Assembly (NCBI RefSeq): GCF_025398255.1
Contig: NZ_JAODNW010000020.1
Coordinates: 1-64,000 of the forward strand
Origin: Chelativorans intermedius
Lineage (GTDB): Bacteria; Pseudomonadota; Alphaproteobacteria; Rhizobiales; Rhizobiaceae
Direction: 5' to 3'
Length of the DNA stretch: 64,000 nucleotides
The position numbers and the translations under genes were made by a program. Below are positions 33,749-41,754 of the stretch, one piece after another. Position 1 is the stretch's first letter; the number at the start of each line of letters is the position of its first letter. Under the pieces are notes generated by a model that did no database searches, had not been told where the DNA came from, and worked only from the letters and a program-made list of their open reading frames with translations.

Positions 33749-33930
33749 TGGGCGTGGCCTTCGGCCTGCTGCGGCTTTCGCCGGCGACGTTCTGGGCGAT
33801 GACGCCGCGCGAGCTCAACGCCGCGCTGGAGGCTTTGGGGATCGCGCGCGGCGGGGCGCCGGAACGGGCCGAACTTCAACGGCTGATGCAGCTTTTTCCC
33901 GATACGGCGGAGGCAGGACATGACGGATGA
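33748..33930 (+). CDS. GTA tail-assembly chaperone, frame 2 (Phage_TAC_6 type)
   Basis: Protein of 60 residues from the ATG at 33748, with GLLRLSPATFWAMTPREL (about 6-23), the hallmark of the Phage_TAC_6 (DUF2376) tail chaperones. The conserved family start FPW-x4-GLG is encoded just before the ATG (in-frame GTG at 33745 does not recover it). The product may therefore mainly be made as a gp10 fusion by -1 frameshifting, as lambda gpGT. Confidence 0.75.
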   Translation: MGVAFGLLRLSPATFWAMTPRELNAALEALGIARGGAPERAELQRLMQLFPDTAEAGHDG

Positions 33931-34483
33931 GGTGCGAGTGCCCGTGGTGGCCGACACGGCGCCCTTCGAGGCAGCGCTGAAGAACCTCACGGCGCTTTCG
34001 GAGGATTTCGGCCGGCAGCTCACCGGCGCGCTGAAGAGCGCGGTGGTGAGCGGCAAGTCGCTGGAAGACGTGCTGAGGCGTATCGCGCTCAATCTCGCGG
34101 GGCTGGCGCTGGAGCAGGGGCTGAAGCCGCTGCAGGGCCTTCTCGGCGCCGCCTTCGGCGGGCTGGCCGGCAGCATCGGCGGCGTGCTGCCCTTTGCCAG
34201 GGGCGGCGTCGTGCCCTTTGCCGAGGGCGGCGTGGTCTCCGCCCCCACCTACTTTCCCGCCGGGCGCAACATCGGCCTGATGGGAGAGGCAGGGGCGGAG
34301 GCCATCCTGCCCCTGCAGCGGGCGCCGGATGGCAGGCTGGGCGTGGCGGCCAGCAGCGGCAGGGCAGCGCCCACCATCGTCTTCAACGTCACGACGCCCG
34401 ATGCCTCCTCCTTCCGCAAGTCAGAGGCGCAGATCACGGGAATGCTGACGCGGGCGGTCTCGCGCGGGGCGCGCGGGCTGTAG
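33920..34483 (+). CDS. GTA tape-measure protein (gp11)
   Basis: Short tape-measure protein of 187 residues. It has an N-terminal charged part, a helical middle and glycine-rich repeats GGVLPFARGGVVPFAEGGVV (about 92-111), followed by GLMGEAGAEAILPL, typical of GTA and siphovirus tape measures. Its small size predicts a short tail. It overlaps the chaperone stop by 11 bp. Confidence 0.85.
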   Translation: MTDEVRVPVVADTAPFEAALKNLTALSEDFGRQLTGALKSAVVSGKSLEDVLRRIALNLAGLALEQGLKPLQGLLGAAFGGLAGSIGGVLPFARGGVVPFAEGGVVSAPTYFPAGRNIGLMGEAGAEAILPLQRAPDGRLGVAASSGRAAPTIVFNVTTPDASSFRKSEAQITGMLTRAVSRGARGL

Positions 34484-34528
34484 CGCCCTTGGCGGGCGGC
34501 ACAACCAGCAAGGCAGGACAGAACCACC

Positions 34529-35167
34529 ATGCAGGGATTTCACGATGTGCGCTTTCCCCTTGGCGTCTCCTTCGGCGCGACGGGCGGGCCGGAACGGCGC
34601 AACGAGATCGTGCAGCTTTCCTCCGGCCGGGAGAAACGCAACCAGCGGCTAAGCCGTTCGCGCCGCTCCTATGATGCCGGCACGGGCGTGCGCTCGCTGG
34701 AAGACCTTTACGACGTGCTGGCCTTCTTCGAGGCGCGGCGCGGCTCGCTGCATGCCTTCCGCTTCCGCGATCCCTTCGACTGGAAGTCCTGTGCGCCCCA
34801 CGAAACGCCCACCGCCTTCGACCAGGTGCTGGGCGTGGGCGACGGGGCGAAGGCGCGCTTTGCCCTCGTCAAGACCTATGGCGAGGGGGAGGACGCCTAT
34901 GAGCGCGCCATCACCCGGCCGGTGGCCGACAGCGTGCTGGTGGCGGTGGCGGGCGAGGAGAAAGCGATCTCGGCCGACTATTCGGTCGATCCCGAAACCG
35001 GGGAGGTGGTGTTCGCGGCCGGCGCCGTTCCGGCGGCGGGCGAGGCGGTGACGGCGGGCTTCCTCTTCGACGTGCCGGTGCGCTTCGACACCGAGCGGCT
35101 TTCGGCCAGCGTGACGGCGTTCAGGGCGGGGCAGATCCCGTCCATCCCGCTCGTGGAGGTGTTGTGA
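34529..35167 (+). CDS. GTA DUF2460 distal tail protein (gp12)
   Basis: DUF2460 family, 212 residues, the distal tail protein of GTAs. FHDVRFPLGVSFGATGGPER at the start and LHAFRFRDPFDW (about 75-86) are hallmarks. It forms the ring between tail tube and baseplate hub. The stop overlaps the start of the hub gene. Confidence 0.9.
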   Translation: MQGFHDVRFPLGVSFGATGGPERRNEIVQLSSGREKRNQRLSRSRRSYDAGTGVRSLEDLYDVLAFFEARRGSLHAFRFRDPFDWKSCAPHETPTAFDQVLGVGDGAKARFALVKTYGEGEDAYERAITRPVADSVLVAVAGEEKAISADYSVDPETGEVVFAAGAVPAAGEAVTAGFLFDVPVRFDTERLSASVTAFRAGQIPSIPLVEVL

Positions 35168-36051
35168 TGCACATTTCACCGGAACTTGCCGCGCATCTGG
35201 AAGGCGAGGTGACGACGCTGTGCCATTGCTGGCGGCTTACGCGCCGCGACGGCACGGTGATGGGCTTCACCGACCACGATCGGGAAATCGTCGCCGACGG
35301 CACGATCTTTCGACCGGAAAGCGGCCTGACGGCCAGCGAGGCGCGGCGCTCGCTGGGCCTGGCGGTGGATGCCATGGATGTTGAAGGCGCGCTGTCGTCG
35401 CTCGACATCGAGGAGGCGGACATCCTCTCCGGCCTCTACGACGGCGCACGGGTGGAGACCTTGCTGGTCAACTGGCGAGCGCCGGCGCAGTTTGCGCGGC
35501 TGCGCCAGGCGGTGATCGGCCAGATCGCCCGCCGCGACGGGCGTTTCGTGGCGGAACTCGAAAGCCCGGCGCAGGCGCTGGACCAGGCCAATGGCCGCGT
35601 CCTGCGGCGAAGCTGCGATGCCGAGCTCGGCGATGCGCGTTGCGGGATCGACCTCGACGCCGGCGGCTTCCGCGGCAGCGGGGTGCTTCAGGAGGTGAAG
35701 GGCAACAGCATCCGCGTTGCCGGCCTCGACGGCTTCGAGGCCGGCTGGTTCGCCAACGGGCTCGTGACCTGGACCTCGGGCGCCGCCGCCGGGCGCCGCG
35801 AGCGCGTGGCAGCCCACAGGAAGGGCCTGGAGGGTGTGGTGCTGGACCTTTGGCGCGACACCGCCGCCGCTGCTGTGCCGGGAGACACGCTGAGCGTGGT
35901 GGCGGGTTGCGACAAGCGTTTTGCCACCTGCAAGGCGAAGTTTGCCAACGCCGCGAACTTTCGCGGCTTTCCGCACCTGCCGGGCGATGACGCGGCCTAT
36001 CGCTACGTCACCGACGGGCAGGTGTTCGACGGCGGGCCGCTGGTCGAATGA
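35167..36051 (+). CDS. GTA DUF2163 baseplate hub protein (gp13)
   Basis: DUF2163/BR0599-type protein, 294 residues. Cysteines in CDAELGDARCGIDL (about 149-162) and GCDKRFATCKAKF (about 247-259) match the four-cysteine iron-sulfur-binding site known for GTA hub proteins. It connects the distal tail ring to the megatron/tail-tip protein. ATG at 35167 preferred over GTG at 35164. Confidence 0.9.
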   Translation: MHISPELAAHLEGEVTTLCHCWRLTRRDGTVMGFTDHDREIVADGTIFRPESGLTASEARRSLGLAVDAMDVEGALSSLDIEEADILSGLYDGARVETLLVNWRAPAQFARLRQAVIGQIARRDGRFVAELESPAQALDQANGRVLRRSCDAELGDARCGIDLDAGGFRGSGVLQEVKGNSIRVAGLDGFEAGWFANGLVTWTSGAAAGRRERVAAHRKGLEGVVLDLWRDTAAAAVPGDTLSVVAGCDKRFATCKAKFANAANFRGFPHLPGDDAAYRYVTDGQVFDGGPLVE

Positions 36052-36503
36052 GCGGGCCGGACAGGGGCGCGCCGGAGCGCGCGGTGGTGGCCGAGGCGCT
36101 GTCCTGGGTGGGAACGCCCTATCGCCACCAGGCCAGCCGCAAGCATGTCGGCTGCGACTGTCTGGGGCTCGTGCGCGGGGTGTGGCGGGCGCTCTACGGG
36201 ACGGAGCCCGAGACGGCAGGCCCCTACAGCATGGACTGGGCGGAGACGGGCGGCGGCGAGCGCCTTCTGGAGGCCGCGCGGCGGCATTTCCTGCCTTGTC
36301 CGGCAGGCGTGCCGGCGGCCGGGCGGCTTGTCCTGTTCCGCTGGCGCCCGCACCTGCCGGCCAAGCATGCCGGCATACTGGTGGCCGAAGACGCCTTCGT
36401 GCACGCCTATGAGGGGCGGGCGGTGGTGGTCTCCAGCCTCGTGCCGCAATGGCGCCGGCGGATTGCCGGCGTTTTCACTTTTCCTCGATTGACGGAGAGA
36501 TAG
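36048..36503 (+). CDS. GTA NlpC/P60 cell-wall peptidase (gp14)
   Basis: NlpC/P60 family peptidase, 151 residues. The catalytic cysteine is in HVGCDCLGLVRG (about C37) and the histidine in PAKHAGILV (about H107). In the particle this peptidase sits at the tail tip and opens peptidoglycan of the recipient. It overlaps gp13 by 4 bp and is followed after 5 bp by the tail-tip gene. Confidence 0.9.
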   Translation: MSGPDRGAPERAVVAEALSWVGTPYRHQASRKHVGCDCLGLVRGVWRALYGTEPETAGPYSMDWAETGGGERLLEAARRHFLPCPAGVPAAGRLVLFRWRPHLPAKHAGILVAEDAFVHAYEGRAVVVSSLVPQWRRRIAGVFTFPRLTER

Positions 36504-36508
36504 GCCGG

Positions 36509-39500
36509 ATGGCGGTACTCGTTCTGCAGGCTGCCGGCGCCTTCCTTGGCGGGGTGCTGGGGCCGGTGGGCGCGGCGGTCGGCTCGGCGGCGGGAGCGCT
36601 GGCGGGCTATGCGATCGACCGGGCGATCATCAACTCGACCAAGCACTATGAAGGCCCGCGCCTTTCCGCTGCCCGTCCCCTGACGGGGGAGGAGGGAGCG
36701 CCGCTGCCGCGCGTCTATGGCACCGTGCGCGTGGGCGGGGCGCTGATCTGGGCGACGCGCTTCGAGGAGCGCAAGCGCACCGAGCGGCAGGGCGGAAAGG
36801 GCGGCCCGAAGGTGACCACCTATTCCTACTTTGCCAATGCCGCCTTCGCATTGTGCGATGGCGAGATCGCCGGTGTGCGGCGCATCTGGGCCGACGGGCA
36901 GGAGATCGACCGAGAGCGGGTGGAAATGCGTGTCTATACCGGCGCGCAGGACCAGCCCGTTGACCCGCTGATCGAGGCGAAGCAAGGGGCGGGCAATGCA
37001 CCGGCCTATCGCGGCACGGCCTATGTGGTGATCGAGCGCTTCCCCATCGACGATTACGGGCGGCGCATCCCGCAGTTCCAGTTCGAGGTGATGCGACCGG
37101 TGGATGGGCTCAACGCGCGCATCCGCTCGGTGGCGCTCATTCCCGGCGCCACCGAATACGGGCTTGCGCCCAGCCTGGTGCGGCAGACCGGCAATCCCGG
37201 CGATACCCACGCCCTGAACCGGCACAACCGCGTGGCGGCCACGGACTTCGAGGCCGCGCTCGACGAGCTGCAGGCGCTGTGCCCCAATCTGCAGACCGTA
37301 TCGCTGGTGGTCACCTGGTTCGGCACGGATCTGCGCGCCGGCGCCTGCACCATCCGCCCGATGGTGACGCAGGCCAATCCGGCCGGCATCTCCAGCCCGT
37401 GGCGCGTCTCGGGCATCGAGCGCGCCGAGGCGCAGGTGGTCTCGCAGGTGGACGGCAGGCCGGCCTATGGCGGAACGCCGACGGACAGCTCCGTCATGGA
37501 GGCCATTGCCGCCATCCGGCAGCGCGGGCTGAAGGTGGCGCTTCATCCCTTCATCATGATGGACGTGCCGCCCGGCAACGACCTGCCGGACCCCTATGGC
37601 GGCCAGGAGCAGGCAGCCTTTCCCTGGCGCGGGCGCATCACCTGCCATCCGGGCCCCGGCGAACCGGGCACGGCGGATGCGACGGCGGCGGCGCGCAGCC
37701 AGATCACGGACCTTGCCGGGCTTGCCGCGCCGGGGCAGTTCGTGCCGACGCAGGACACCGTTCTTTTCACCGGCGACCCTGACGAATGGAGCTATCGCCG
37801 GTTCGTTCTGCACTATGCGCATCTGGCGGCCGCGGCCGGCGGCGTCGACGCCTTTCTCCTGGGTTCGGAGATGCGCGGGCTGACGACGCTGCGCGACGGC
37901 GAGGACCGCTTTCCCTTCGTCGAGGTGCTGGAACAGCTCGCCGGCCAGGTGCGCGGCATTCTGGGCGGCGGAACCACCATCACCTATGGCGCCGACTGGA
38001 GCGAGTATTTCGGCCATCAACCCGCCGACGGCTCGGGCGACGTCTTCTTCCATCTCGACAGCCTTTGGGCGCACCCGGACGTCGATGCGGTGGGCATCGA
38101 CAACTACATGCCGCTGTCGGACTGGCGCGACGAAGACGTGGACGGCACCAACCCGGACGGTTTTTCCGGACCCTACGACCCGGAGGGCCTGCGCGCGGCC
38201 ATCACGTCGGGCGAGGGCTTCGACTGGTATTATGCGAGCCCCGCCGACCGCGCGGCGCGGTTGCGCACGCCCATCGCCGACGGCGCCCATGGCAAGCACT
38301 GGGTGTTTCGCTACAAGGATCTGGTGGGCTGGTGGTCGAACCAGCACTTCAACCGGCGCGGCGGCGTGGAGGAACCGCAGGCCACCGCCTGGATGCCGCA
38401 GTCCAAGCCCATTCACTTCACGGAGCTCGGCTGCCCGGCGGTGGACAAGGGCCCCAACCAGCCGAACGTCTTTCCCGATCCGAAATCCTCCGAGCACGCG
38501 CTTCCCCACTTTTCCAACGGCGGGCGCTCGGACCTGGCGCAGCAGCGCTTTCTGGCCGCCCATTATGCGCATTGGGAGGAAGGCGGGGTCGCGGCAAACC
38601 CGGTCTCCAGCGTCTATGGCGGGCCGATGGTCGATGTCGGCGCGATCAATGTGTGGGCCTGGGACGCGCGGCCTTTCCCCGCCTTTCCGCTCTATGGCGA
38701 CGTGTGGGGCGACGGGGCCAACTGGGCGCGCGGCCACTGGCTGAATGGCCGGCTGAGCGGTGCCACGGTGGGAGCGGTGATCGCCGCGATACTGGCCGAT
38801 CACGGCCTGCCGGAGGCCGACACCGCGCGCGCCGATGGGAGCGTGGCGGGCTATCTGGTCGCCGATCCGACCACCGCGCGCGCCGCCATCGAGCCGCTGA
38901 CGAGCCTTTTCGGCATCGGTGTGCGGGACGGCGAGGCGGGGCTGGTCTTCTCTACCGAGGGGGCGGTAGGCCCGCCGCTGCTGCTCGACGAGCTGGTGGT
39001 GGAGCGGGAGCGCGAGACGGTGGAGCGTCTGCGCCTGCCCGACCGGGAGCTGCCGGCGCTGGCACAGCTCGATTTTCGCGACCCGTTGAACGACCACCAG
39101 GCAGCCACTGCGGCCGCCGACTATGCCGATGCCGCGGGCAGCGGAACGCACTTCGTGAGCTTTCCCGGCGTGCTGTCGCTGCAGGAGGCGAACGCGCTGG
39201 TGCGCGATTTCCTGCGGCGACGCTGGGACGGGCGCGAGCGCCTGGCCTTCTCCGTGCCGATGACCGAGCAGCGGCTCGATGTGGGCAGCGTGTTCCGGCT
39301 GCCCGGGGCGCCGGAGGGGCCGGACTATCTGGCGACCGAGATCGAGGACGGGCTGGCCCGGCAGGTCAAGGCGCGCCGCATCGTGCGCGTTGCGGCGGCT
39401 CCCGCCGCGGGCGGCCTGCCCGAAGGCGAGGCCGCCGGCGAAAGCTTCACGGCAGGGCCGCCGCACGCGCTGTTCCTCGACCTGCCCATGCAGGCCGGCG

Positions 39501-40399
39501 ATGCGCAGCCGCAGGACCGGCTGCGGCTTGCCGTGCGCGCCGCGCCATGGCGCAGCCAGGCGGTGCTCGCCTCGCCGGGCGATACCGGCTTTGCGCTGCG
39601 CGGCGTCGTGGAGACCCGGGCGGTGATCGGCACGCTCGTCGAGCCCTTGCCGGGGGGCGCCACGGCTGGCCGGCCCGACGCGGCTGGTGCCGTGACCGTG
39701 CGCCTCTACGATGGCGCGCTGGAAAGCCTGCCGCGCCTGCAGGTGCTCAACGGCCAGAACGCCGCCGCCATTCGCAGCCTGGCGGGCAGCTGGGAAGTCC
39801 TCCAGTTCGAGACGGCGGAGGAGGTGGAGCCCGCCGTGTGGCGGCTTGCCGGCCTGCTGCGCGGCCAGCTCGGCACCGACGACGCGATGGCGGCGGGGGC
39901 GCAGGCGGGCGCCCCCTTCGTGCTGCTCGACGAGGCGGTGGCGCCGGCAGGGCTGAAGGCGGGCGAGATCGGCCTGGAGATCAACTGGCGAATCGGCCCG
40001 GCGGGTTTCGACCCCTCCGAAGAGAACTTCGTGCTCCAGGCGGTCGCCGGCGGCGAGCGGGCCCTGATGCCGCTTTCGCCGGTGCATCTGAAGGCGCGCC
40101 TGGAGGGCGGCGATCTCAAGCTTTCATGGGTGCGGCGCGGGCGCATCGACGCCGATGGCTGGCTGGGCACGGACATCCCGCTGGGCGAGGCGGAGGAGCT
40201 TTATCGCGTCGAGATTGCGCCGGTGGACGGCAGCCCGCTGCGCATCATCGAGACGCATGAGCCCGCATGCACCTACACGGCGGCGATGGCGGCGGCCGAC
40301 TTCGGCACGCCGCCGGCGGCGGTCGCGGTGACCGTACGCCAGATGAGCGCGGCCATCGGCCCCGGCCTGCCGGCCCGGCGCACGGTGGCCCTCGCATGA
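36509..40399 (+). CDS. GTA tail-tip/host-specificity protein with TIM-barrel domain (gp15)
   Basis: The largest gene of the GTA, 1296 residues. The N-terminus (GAFLGGVLGPVGAAVGSAAG) precedes a phage-tail hub domain (PRVYGTVRVGGALIWATRF). The middle (about 450-750) is the glycoside-hydrolase-like TIM barrel (WSEYFGHQPADGSGDVFFHL, VDAVGIDNYMPLSDWRDEDV). The C-terminal part carries fibronectin-like modules. It closes the tail tip and recognises recipient cells. The gene is intact with no frameshift. Confidence 0.9.
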   Translation: MAVLVLQAAGAFLGGVLGPVGAAVGSAAGALAGYAIDRAIINSTKHYEGPRLSAARPLTGEEGAPLPRVYGTVRVGGALIWATRFEERKRTERQGGKGGPKVTTYSYFANAAFALCDGEIAGVRRIWADGQEIDRERVEMRVYTGAQDQPVDPLIEAKQGAGNAPAYRGTAYVVIERFPIDDYGRRIPQFQFEVMRPVDGLNARIRSVALIPGATEYGLAPSLVRQTGNPGDTHALNRHNRVAATDFEAALDELQALCPNLQTVSLVVTWFGTDLRAGACTIRPMVTQANPAGISSPWRVSGIERAEAQVVSQVDGRPAYGGTPTDSSVMEAIAAIRQRGLKVALHPFIMMDVPPGNDLPDPYGGQEQAAFPWRGRITCHPGPGEPGTADATAAARSQITDLAGLAAPGQFVPTQDTVLFTGDPDEWSYRRFVLHYAHLAAAAGGVDAFLLGSEMRGLTTLRDGEDRFPFVEVLEQLAGQVRGILGGGTTITYGADWSEYFGHQPADGSGDVFFHLDSLWAHPDVDAVGIDNYMPLSDWRDEDVDGTNPDGFSGPYDPEGLRAAITSGEGFDWYYASPADRAARLRTPIADGAHGKHWVFRYKDLVGWWSNQHFNRRGGVEEPQATAWMPQSKPIHFTELGCPAVDKGPNQPNVFPDPKSSEHALPHFSNGGRSDLAQQRFLAAHYAHWEEGGVAANPVSSVYGGPMVDVGAINVWAWDARPFPAFPLYGDVWGDGANWARGHWLNGRLSGATVGAVIAAILADHGLPEADTARADGSVAGYLVADPTTARAAIEPLTSLFGIGVRDGEAGLVFSTEGAVGPPLLLDELVVERERETVERLRLPDRELPALAQLDFRDPLNDHQAATAAADYADAAGSGTHFVSFPGVLSLQEANALVRDFLRRRWDGRERLAFSVPMTEQRLDVGSVFRLPGAPEGPDYLATEIEDGLARQVKARRIVRVAAAPAAGGLPEGEAAGESFTAGPPHALFLDLPMQAGDAQPQDRLRLAVRAAPWRSQAVLASPGDTGFALRGVVETRAVIGTLVEPLPGGATAGRPDAAGAVTVRLYDGALESLPRLQVLNGQNAAAIRSLAGSWEVLQFETAEEVEPAVWRLAGLLRGQLGTDDAMAAGAQAGAPFVLLDEAVAPAGLKAGEIGLEINWRIGPAGFDPSEENFVLQAVAGGERALMPLSPVHLKARLEGGDLKLSWVRRGRIDADGWLGTDIPLGEAEELYRVEIAPVDGSPLRIIETHEPACTYTAAMAAADFGTPPAAVAVTVRQMSAAIGPGLPARRTVALA

Positions 40400-40423
40400 G
40401 CGAAGCAAGGAAAGGAGCACGCA

Positions 40424-40630
40424 ATGACCCAAACCAAACCATGGTACCTGTCGCGCACCATCTGGGCATCGGTGGTGACGGTGGTCGCCGGGATCGGTGG
40501 CCTGTTCGGCCTGCCCGTCGACAGGATCGACGATCAGGCGCTGGTGGAGACGCTGCTGCAGGGGATCACCGCCATTTCCGGCCTTGTGGCGATCTTCGGC
40601 CGGCTGGCGGCCGACCGCCGCATCGGCTGA
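40424..40630 (+). CDS. Small holin-like membrane protein at the GTA end
   Basis: Protein of 68 residues with two hydrophobic segments (about 9-30 and 44-60) separated by the short DRIDDQALVETLL loop, and a basic C-terminus. AAAGGAG lies 8 nt upstream of the ATG. Such proteins occur next to phage lysis genes and at the end of GTA clusters; a holin-like role in release is plausible but unproven. Confidence 0.6.
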   Translation: MTQTKPWYLSRTIWASVVTVVAGIGGLFGLPVDRIDDQALVETLLQGITAISGLVAIFGRLAADRRIG

Positions 40631-40631
40631 A

Positions 40632-40672
40632 GAAAAAGGGCCGCATGTGCGACCGTCGCGCCCATGCGGCCC
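40632..40672 (-). terminator. Minus-strand terminator behind the GTA cluster
   Basis: GGGCCGCATG (40638-40647) pairs perfectly with CATGCGGCCC (40663-40672). Read on the minus strand, the stem is followed by TTTTT (40633-40637). Its orientation would stop antisense transcription entering the GTA cluster from the right. Confidence 0.65.
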
Positions 40673-40728
40673 ATGGCTGCGGCGACTTGTTCATTCTCCA
40701 TTCAGCCCCGATGCGCTACACCCGCAGC

Positions 40729-41016
40729 ATGAAAACGCTTCGCCACATATCCGTGTTGACAGCCGCCGGCCTGGCGGTGCTTCTCGCCGCCAGCGCCTCC
40801 GGCCAGGAATGGACGCAGGTGCCGGGCCTGCTCGCCCAGGGGGCGCCCGACTGCTACGCGGTCGGCCAGCAGGTGGCTGCCCAGCAGGGTGGCACGCTGG
40901 CCAAGGCCACCGCGGAACAGCGCGGCGGCCAGACCGTCTGCCGCATCGTCGTCCTGGTGCCCGGCCGCAACGGCGAAAGGCCCCGGCGGGCGGAATTCAA
41001 CGTGCCGGCCCGATGA
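40729..41016 (+). CDS. Exported PepSY-like protein upstream of feuPQ
   Basis: Protein of 95 residues with a clear signal peptide (MKTLRHISVLTAAGLAVLLA, cleavage near residue 26) and a small domain CYAVGQQVAAQQGGTLAKAT followed by VCRIVVLVPG, which resembles a diverged PepSY-type fold. It lies 72 bp upstream of feuP on the same strand and may modulate the sensor FeuQ, as PepSY-like periplasmic proteins do in rhizobia. An ATG six codons upstream (40711) is also possible. Confidence 0.65.
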   Translation: MKTLRHISVLTAAGLAVLLAASASGQEWTQVPGLLAQGAPDCYAVGQQVAAQQGGTLAKATAEQRGGQTVCRIVVLVPGRNGERPRRAEFNVPAR

Positions 41017-41088
41017 AAAACGGGGATGATGTTTGCCGCGGATCGGCTATCCTGTCTTGAGCGAAGTTCTGCCAGGAGCGGATGACCC

Positions 41089-41754
41089 ATGCGCATTCTC
41101 GTTGTCGAGGACGATAAGGAGCTGAACCGGCAGATCTGCAGCGCGCTGGAGGATGCCGGCTACGTCGTGGATCGCGCCTTCGACGGCGAGGAGGGGCATT
41201 TTCTCGGCGACACCGAACCCTATGACGCCGTCGTGCTCGACATCGGCCTGCCGCAGATGGACGGCATCAGCGTGCTGGAGCGCTGGCGGCGGGACGGGCG
41301 CAACATGCCCGTCCTCATCCTGACGGCGCGCGATCGCTGGAGCGACAAGGTCTCCGGCATCGACGCCGGCGCCGACGACTATGTGACCAAGCCCTTCCAC
41401 ATGGAAGAGATCCTGGCGCGCCTGCGCGCCCTCATCCGCAGGGCGGCCGGGCATGCCTCGCCCGAGCTGTACTGCGGCCCGCTGCGACTCGACACCAAGG
41501 CATCCAAGGCGGACGTCAACGGCGTGCCGTTGAAGCTGACCTCGCATGAATACCGGATGCTTGCCTACCTTATGCATCACAAGGGTTCCGTGGTCTCGCG
41601 CACGGAACTGGTGGAACATCTCTACGATCAGGATTTCGACCGGGATTCCAATACGATAGAGGTGTTTGTGGGGCGTCTGCGCAAGAAGCTCGGCGCCGAC
41701 CTGATCGAGACCGTGCGCGGCATGGGCTACCGCCTGCGCGAACCGGATGCCTGA
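41089..41754 (+). CDS. feuP: Response regulator FeuP
   Basis: OmpR/PhoB-family regulator, 221 residues. The receiver domain has the acidic pair D8/D9, phosphoacceptor D51 (VVLDIGLP) and the Lys of DDYVTKPF. The winged-helix DNA-binding domain follows (LTSHEYRMLAYLMHH, VETVRGMGYRL-type end). In Sinorhizobium the FeuPQ pair controls cyclic glucan export and other envelope functions. It overlaps feuQ by 8 bp. Assigned from family and gene neighbourhood. Confidence 0.85.
   Translation: MRILVVEDDKELNRQICSALEDAGYVVDRAFDGEEGHFLGDTEPYDAVVLDIGLPQMDGISVLERWRRDGRNMPVLILTARDRWSDKVSGIDAGADDYVTKPFHMEEILARLRALIRRAAGHASPELYCGPLRLDTKASKADVNGVPLKLTSHEYRMLAYLMHHKGSVVSRTELVEHLYDQDFDRDSNTIEVFVGRLRKKLGADLIETVRGMGYRLREPDA

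Noticed and set aside
36407-40087. Long open frame (over 1200 codons) on the minus strand opposite the GTA tail-tip gene
   Set aside because: It is a shadow of high-GC codon usage. Its translation is Arg/Gly/His/Ala-rich without domains, and the plus-strand frame matches a known GTA protein from end to end.
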